Source: Acidobacteriota bacterium (lineage in GTDB: Bacteria > Acidobacteriota > Terriglobia > Acidiferrales > UBA7541). From it: a DNA stretch of 12,135 nucleotides. The position numbers and the translations under genes are program-made. The DNA lies in the NCBI GenBank assembly GCA_003131985.1, contig PKWH01000183.1:464-12598 (forward strand). The letters are read 5' to 3'. The notes under the pieces were generated by a model. That model was not told where the DNA came from. It was given only the letters and a program-made list of their open reading frames with translations, and made no database searches. Of the stretch, positions 9,067-12,135 are shown in pieces. How positions within the stretch are numbered: position 1 is the first letter of the stretch; every line of letters begins with the position of its first letter.

Positions 9067-9072
9067 AAGGAG
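9067..9072 (+). promoter_or_regulatory. ribosome-binding site of skp
   Basis: AAGGAG with a 5-nt spacer to ATG at nt 9078. The context (GGAGTGAG just before ATG) is nearly the same as that of the upstream lipoprotein gene, and it fixes the skp start. Confidence 0.8.
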
Positions 9073-9077
9073 TGAGA

Positions 9078-9701
9078 ATGAAGATTCGATTTGGAATTCC
9101 GGCCATGGCGGCCCTGTTGATGTTGCCCGCAGTCTGGGCGCAATCAAACGCAGCCGCGCCTGCAAAAGTGGGAGTCATCAGCGTGCAAGCGGCGATTCAG
9201 AGCACGGCGGAGGGCAAACAGGCTGCCGCGGAGTTGCAATCGCAGTTTGCGCCGCGGCAGACAGAACTCGATAACTTGCGCAAGCAGATCGAAGATTTGC
9301 AGACGCGCCTGCGCACTACGTCGAATACCCTGAGCGACGAAGAAAAAGCACGTCTTGCGCGCGAGGGCGATCAATTGACGCGTAGCTATCAGCGCAAGCA
9401 GCAGGAATCGCAGGATGATTACACCGAGGCTGAGCGTGAAGTGGTGGACCGTATTGGCCGCAAGATGATCGACGTCCTCGACAAATATTCCAAGGACAAC
9501 GGCTATAGCGTAATCCTGGATACTTCGGCGCAGAACACCCCAGTGATCTACGCGTCGAACACGATTGACGTGACGCAGGACATCATCAAGCTTTTCGACC
9601 AAAGCTACCCGGTGAAGAGTGCGGCAGCCGCAAGGCCCACGACACCGAGGTCAACAACGCCGAAGCCGGCGCCTGCACAGCAGCAACCCGCTCCTAAATA
9701 G
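9078..9701 (+). CDS. skp: periplasmic OmpH/Skp-family chaperone
   Basis: Skp is a trimeric periplasmic holdase that shields unfolded outer-membrane proteins on the way to BamA. The 207-residue precursor has a signal peptide (K2, R4, hydrophobic 7-19, likely cleavage after VWA at 19-21). It is followed by the family's first strand (VGVISVQAAI, 31-40), a long charged, Gln-rich helical hairpin that should form the coiled-coil tentacles (about 45-138), and the returning body segment with YSVILD and VIYAS (143-160), ending in a helix near 165-175. A Pro/Thr/Ala/Gln-rich tail (about 181-207) extends past the usual Skp core; E. coli Skp is 161 residues. A strong promoter at 9006-9035 and a terminator at 9720-9758 make it a probable single-gene unit. 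It lies one gene away from bamA, a functional partnership known in other diderms. Confidence 0.93.
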   Translation: MKIRFGIPAMAALLMLPAVWAQSNAAAPAKVGVISVQAAIQSTAEGKQAAAELQSQFAPRQTELDNLRKQIEDLQTRLRTTSNTLSDEEKARLAREGDQLTRSYQRKQQESQDDYTEAEREVVDRIGRKMIDVLDKYSKDNGYSVILDTSAQNTPVIYASNTIDVTQDIIKLFDQSYPVKSAAAARPTTPRSTTPKPAPAQQQPAPK

Positions 9702-9719
9702 TTTCCATATATTTGAAGC

Positions 9720-9758
9720 AAAAGGCCTCGCTGGGACGAATGGCGGGGCCTTTTTTTT
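9720..9758 (+). terminator. intrinsic terminator of skp, possibly bidirectional
   Basis: A 12-bp stem (nt 9720-9731 with 9743-9754, one G-U pair) closes an 11-nt loop, and eight T's run from 9751 to 9758. It begins 19 nt after the skp stop. On the minus strand the same stem is followed by only four T's and lies about 37 nt past the stop of the convergent S41 peptidase gene, so it may also end that transcript, less efficiently. Confidence 0.92.
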
Positions 9759-9795
9759 CTCGTCATTTCTCAATGCCGGCGGGCGAGTCCTGGAA

Positions 9796-11130
9796 TTAAT
9801 TCGGAAGCCACTCAAACGGAAACATCTTTCCAGCGGCGGCAGGCTCGATATTCAGGCCCGCTAGCTCCGCGGCTCGCGAAAGGACTGGATCGCGTCCACC
9901 AGCGAGATCTTTGGCGGTGGGGATGAGAAGTTCGTCCGGAGTAACGCCAACATGCTCCAGGCTTTTGCCATCCTTCATGATGAGATCGGCTTCGGTGATG
10001 GAAAATCCATAAAAAATCTTCGTGTCTGTTCCTTGAGAACCGCTATAGCCTTGCGCTTCCATTACGGCTCCCATAGTGCGGTCTCCTATGACGACGCCAC
10101 GGTGCTCAAGCTGTACAACGCGCGGGAATAGCTCGGCGGCGGATGCCGAACCACTATCAACCAGTACGATCAGCTTTCCCGAGAACGCACTGTTGCCCCG
10201 TGTTTTGGCAATTTCCGCTTTCAATTCCTTGCGGCCAACCCGATCGGCGATCTTCACGTCATGGTCGAGCACGTTGCCGAGCATGCGCTCAAGCGTAAGA
10301 ATTGCTCCACCGGGATTTCCGCGGAGGTCCAGAATTAGGGTTTTGTGTTTACGCGCGATGCCAAAGAGGCGGTCGACTTCACCGTCGTTGAGAAAGAACT
10401 CAGGCATTTTCCAAATCATGACGTCACCCGACTCATAGTATCGCTGGCGGACCGTATGATCGTAAGATTCCTGATCGCGGACCATCTGCCATATGTCGGT
10501 GTCTCCGCTGCTTCCCGTGATGTCCAGCACTCTCTTGAGTTCGCGCACTTTGGCATCCACAATGATTTTTCTTTCCTGGCCCTGAGTGTCCCGCAGAGCA
10601 AGGCTTGAAGCTTTTTGGGGCGCCAAACTGTCAAAGTAATAGTTCATTTTCCAAAAAACAGCGCGGTTCACGGGATAACCGTTATAGCCGATCACTTGAT
10701 CGCCCAGATGGAGTTTGGACTCGGCGTCAGTCCCAGGGCGGACGCGGGTAACAAAGCAATCATCTCCGAAGATTTGAGTGCGGTAGCCATAGTCGATGCG
10801 ATACGGCCGCGAGGGTGGGTTGAAGAATGTATGAGAATCGTTCAAGGCGTCTAGATAGCCGGCTACGATGCCGAATGCGTCGCTAAGCGATGAAGCATTT
10901 TGAATCTTGGCGTCGTAGTCGTGATAGCGCGCGTCAATGTCCAGGCCGTGATACTTGGGGTCGTAATAGTGCTTCTTCAGATTGTCATAGGCGTCGCGGA
11001 GGATGCCCCTGGATCGATAAAGGTTTGTGGAATCCAACTTCGACTGCTGCGAACGCAGAACTCCTCCACAGAGGCCGACCAGGATAATAGCTACTACGAT
11101 CGCAGTTTTGATGGATGAACGTCGCGACAT
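9796..11130 (-). CDS. membrane-anchored S41-family (C-terminal processing/tricorn-like) peptidase
   Basis: This is a 444-residue protein with a basic N terminus and a hydrophobic segment (about 9-25) that acts as a signal peptide or membrane anchor. LVGLC does not fit a lipobox. An N-terminal helical part contains LNDSHTFF (96-103). A PDZ-like segment follows (about 115-195, GDDCFVTRVRPGT then LHLGDQVIGYNG). The S41 catalytic fold carries DLRGNPGG (268-275) and SGSASAAE (326-333), with Ser328 the likely nucleophile. The position where Prc/CtpA enzymes have the catalytic Lys (G-x-x-T-x-G-K) reads GDRTMGAV (349-356), with Ala in place of Lys. This suggests a tricorn-like Ser-His-Glu arrangement using His100, or loss of activity. 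The C terminus has the family's GVTPDELL...DL-x-GG-x-DPVL pattern (395-417). The ATG at nt 11130 is chosen because GGGAGG precedes it by 6 nt; an in-frame GTG at 11169 would add 13 residues. Substrate unknown. Confidence 0.9.
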   Translation of the reverse strand: MSRRSSIKTAIVVAIILVGLCGGVLRSQQSKLDSTNLYRSRGILRDAYDNLKKHYYDPKYHGLDIDARYHDYDAKIQNASSLSDAFGIVAGYLDALNDSHTFFNPPSRPYRIDYGYRTQIFGDDCFVTRVRPGTDAESKLHLGDQVIGYNGYPVNRAVFWKMNYYFDSLAPQKASSLALRDTQGQERKIIVDAKVRELKRVLDITGSSGDTDIWQMVRDQESYDHTVRQRYYESGDVMIWKMPEFFLNDGEVDRLFGIARKHKTLILDLRGNPGGAILTLERMLGNVLDHDVKIADRVGRKELKAEIAKTRGNSAFSGKLIVLVDSGSASAAELFPRVVQLEHRGVVIGDRTMGAVMEAQGYSGSQGTDTKIFYGFSITEADLIMKDGKSLEHVGVTPDELLIPTAKDLAGGRDPVLSRAAELAGLNIEPAAAGKMFPFEWLPN

Positions 11131-11136
11131 AAAACG

Positions 11137-11142
11137 CCTCCC
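11137..11142 (-). promoter_or_regulatory. ribosome-binding site of the S41 peptidase gene
   Basis: GGGAGG on the minus strand, 6 nt before ATG at nt 11130. It favours this start over the GTG at 11169, which has no comparable site. Confidence 0.75.
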
Positions 11143-11192
11143 AAGCGCCCGGATAAAGTTTTGAGCCACTTGTGCACGCGAGCTTACATAAT

Positions 11193-11221
11193 AAGCTAAG
11201 TAGGTTTTAAGTATTTGACAA
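11193..11221 (-). promoter_or_regulatory. weak candidate promoter of the S41 peptidase gene
   Basis: On the minus strand TTGTCA (11221-11216, 5/6 to a -35 box) is followed after 17 bp by TAGCTT (11198-11193, 3/6 to a -10 box). A better -10-like TATTAT at 11193-11188 is spaced 22 bp from the same -35 box. The stretch is locally A+T-rich. On the plus strand the same bases include a perfect TTGACA (11215-11220), but no good -10 box follows at normal spacing. Confidence 0.3.
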
Positions 11222-11222
11222 T

Positions 11223-11263
11223 AGAGCTCTCAGTTGTGACATATCGCAACTGTAACGCGTTAC
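11223..11263. promoter_or_regulatory. cluster of three abutting palindromes, operator-like
   Basis: AGAGCTCT (11223-11230, perfect 8-bp palindrome) abuts a 22-bp imperfect dyad (11231-11252; arms CAGTTGTGA and TCGCAACTG, all base pairs matching but one T/G position in the arms). The dyad shares its last base with GTAACGCGTTAC (11252-11263, perfect 12-bp palindrome). It lies just upstream of the candidate S41 promoter and just after a TTGACA on the opposite strand. Dyads of this size commonly bind dimeric regulators; which regulator, and which gene it controls, cannot be told from the sequence. Confidence 0.5.
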
Positions 11264-11289
11264 TCGCAAAGATCGGAAGCATCGGGTTT

Positions 11290-11375
11290 GCTTGGGGCCT
11301 CAAGTTGCCGCACAGAGAAGCCAAGCTATCGAGGCGGATGCGTTCCGCTGGTTGGTCAAATATGCGATACCAACC
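11290..11375. other. region of consecutive inverted repeats, possible structured leader RNA
   Basis: Three successive perfect stems are visible: GCTTGG/CCAAGC (11290-11295 with 11321-11326, 25-nt loop), GCGGA/TCCGC (11334-11338 with 11344-11348, 5-nt loop) and GGTTGGT/ACCAACC (11350-11356 with 11369-11375, 12-nt loop). I could not fit a tRNA or match it to a known riboswitch, 6S or SRP RNA. The strand is uncertain, because inverted repeats read the same way on both. Confidence 0.3.
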
Positions 11376-11402
11376 GCGTCCCAGGGGCGAGTAATGGCGG
11401 CC

Positions 11403-11431
11403 TTGCGTTTTCGAAGCGGAGAAATTATACT
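11403..11431 (+). promoter_or_regulatory. probable sigma70-type promoter upstream of rimP
   Basis: TTGCGT (11403-11408, 3/6) and TATACT (11426-11431, 5/6) are separated by exactly 17 bp. Transcription would begin near nt 11438, about 160 nt before rimP. The transcript would meet a strong terminator hairpin about 23 nt later, which points to attenuation or to a very short separate RNA. I see no good alternative promoter between that terminator and rimP. Confidence 0.5.
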
Positions 11432-11460
11432 GGACTGCTTCCAGAAAGGTCGCATGTCCC

Positions 11461-11483
11461 AGTGGGCGCGAGCCCACTTTTTT
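11461..11483 (+). terminator. GNRA-loop intrinsic terminator/attenuator in the rimP leader
   Basis: AGTGGGC (11461-11467) pairs perfectly with GCCCACT (11472-11478) around a GCGA tetraloop, followed by six T's (11478-11483). On the minus strand no T-run follows, so it acts on plus-strand transcripts. No gene on the plus strand lies between the skp terminator and this point, so it is not the end of an ordinary gene. It either terminates a short upstream RNA or conditionally controls read-through into rimP. Confidence 0.8.
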
Positions 11484-11597
11484 GTTGGGCGCAAGAATGG
11501 CGTCTGCGTAGGGGTGACTGCGGGAGCCGGCTGGAGACGACGGCCGAATCGTATCGGAACCGAAGATTAGGGGCCCTTAGTAGTCCTGTTGAGTCGC

Positions 11598-12071
11598 ATG
11601 CAACTGGAAAAGATCCGTGAGGCGGCGGAGCGGGTAGCGGGCTCGCTGGGCCTCGAGATTTTCGACGTGGAATGGAAGATCGGCAAGCAGCGGCTTCTGC
11701 GGGTCTATATTGACCGTTTGCCTGGCCCCCAGAACCCGGAGGGTCTCGGTGTCACTCATAAGGATTGCGAACGGGTCAGCGAACAACTAAGCGTCATTAT
11801 AGATGTGGAGGATTTGGTTCCTGGTCCAGCATATGTTCTGGAAGTTAGCTCTCCCGGGCTGGATCGGAAATTGATCAAGCCGGCAGATTACGAGCGGTTC
11901 GTTGGGCGGCTCGCGAGGATTTGGGTAACTGAAGCGATTGAGAGTCAGAATTATTTCGAGGGACGTTTGGCCGGTTACGCGGATGGGATCGTGAAGCTCA
12001 GTGTGAAGGGTCGCGAACTGGCGGTGCCTTTCGCGAATATTAAGAAGGCAAATTTAGTTGTTGAGCTATAG
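11598..12071 (+). CDS. rimP: ribosome maturation factor RimP
   Basis: RimP binds free 30S subunits and assists late steps of their assembly in the cytoplasm. The 157-residue product has the usual size (E. coli RimP is about 150). It shows the N-terminal alpha/beta domain with GLEIFDVEWKIGKQRLLRVYIDR (about 18-40), the family signature VSSPGLDR (83-90), and a C-terminal SH3/Sm-like barrel (about 95-157). A loop at about 41-51 (LPGPQNPEGLG) is somewhat long. ATG at 11598 is used; an in-frame TTG at 11589 would add three residues. Neither has a good ribosome-binding site, and the frame is closed upstream by a stop at 11568. The 114 nt between the upstream terminator hairpin and the start hold no clear promoter, so expression may depend on read-through. 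The following partial gene, 47 bp on, fits the conserved rimP-nusA order. Confidence 0.94.
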   Translation: MQLEKIREAAERVAGSLGLEIFDVEWKIGKQRLLRVYIDRLPGPQNPEGLGVTHKDCERVSEQLSVIIDVEDLVPGPAYVLEVSSPGLDRKLIKPADYERFVGRLARIWVTEAIESQNYFEGRLAGYADGIVKLSVKGRELAVPFANIKKANLVVEL

Positions 12072-12118
12072 GCAATTGCGCGGCGGCGAAATTACGGCGC
12101 GAGAATTTTCTTTGAGAC

Positions 12119-12135
12119 ATGGAACTAAATATCTT
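12119..12135 (+). CDS. start of a gene cut by the window edge, probably nusA
   Basis: ATG at 12119 begins a frame reading M-E-L-N-I before the sequence ends, 47 bp after the rimP stop. The five residues are too few to identify a family. The call rests on the widely conserved order rimP-nusA-infB. The ribosome-binding site is weak (TTTGAGAC just upstream), so the true start may differ. Confidence 0.4.

Noticed and set aside
11252..11263. GTAACGCGTTAC as a LacI-family operator
   Set aside because: Its centre is GC rather than the CG typical of that family, and no LacI-type regulator is encoded in the window. It is kept only as an unassigned palindrome.
11253..11460. A tRNA (metY-like, as found ahead of rimP-nusA in E. 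coli)
   Set aside because: No 7-bp acceptor stem, and no T-loop with a proper GTTCRA context and 5-bp stem, could be fitted. The only TTCGAA (near 11410) is in an unsuitable stem.
11196..11620. Small open frames on both strands between the S41 peptidase gene and rimP (e.g. 11292-11570 +, 11196-11477 -)
   Set aside because: They run through a promoter and a perfect terminator hairpin, start at poor codons without ribosome-binding sites, and have no recognisable protein features.

Overview
The window reads as ordinary chromosomal DNA of a Gram-negative (diderm) bacterium of moderate G+C. Acidobacteriota is the best guess. This is inferred from a BamA with unusually long loops, and from a very large lipoprotein built of Ig-like, IPT and YVTN-type beta-propeller modules of the kind seen in that phylum. 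No 16S or other decisive taxonomic marker is present. I see no CRISPR array, transposase, integrase, prophage gene, tRNA or rRNA.

Layout, left to right: (1) clpC, AAA+ unfoldase of the ClpCP protease, 5' end cut by the window edge (+). (2) bamA, outer-membrane beta-barrel assembly factor with five POTRA repeats, 74 bp downstream (+). (3) A 1,228-residue lipoprotein with two Ig-like domains, two IPT-type domains, a seven-blade propeller, another IPT domain and a second seven-blade propeller (+). (4) skp/ompH, periplasmic chaperone for outer-membrane proteins, with its own near-consensus promoter and a strong intrinsic terminator (+). (5) A convergent, membrane-anchored S41-family peptidase (-), ending just beyond that terminator. 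(6) A 467-bp intergenic region holding a dense palindrome cluster, predicted hairpins, a sigma70-like promoter and a GNRA-loop terminator. (7) rimP, 30S ribosome maturation factor (+), then the first codons of a gene at the window edge, in the position where nusA is expected.

The first four genes share an envelope and protein-quality theme. BamA inserts barrels and Skp escorts their precursors; the classical bamA-skp neighbourhood is here split by the lipoprotein gene. The lpxD/fabZ/lpxA genes that often follow skp are not present before the terminator. rimP followed by probable nusA is the conserved start of a translation/transcription operon.

I found no clearly new multi-gene system. The parts most worth a second look are the duplicated IPT-plus-propeller architecture of the lipoprotein, the regulatory region between the S41 peptidase and rimP, and the atypical active-site surroundings of the S41 peptidase.
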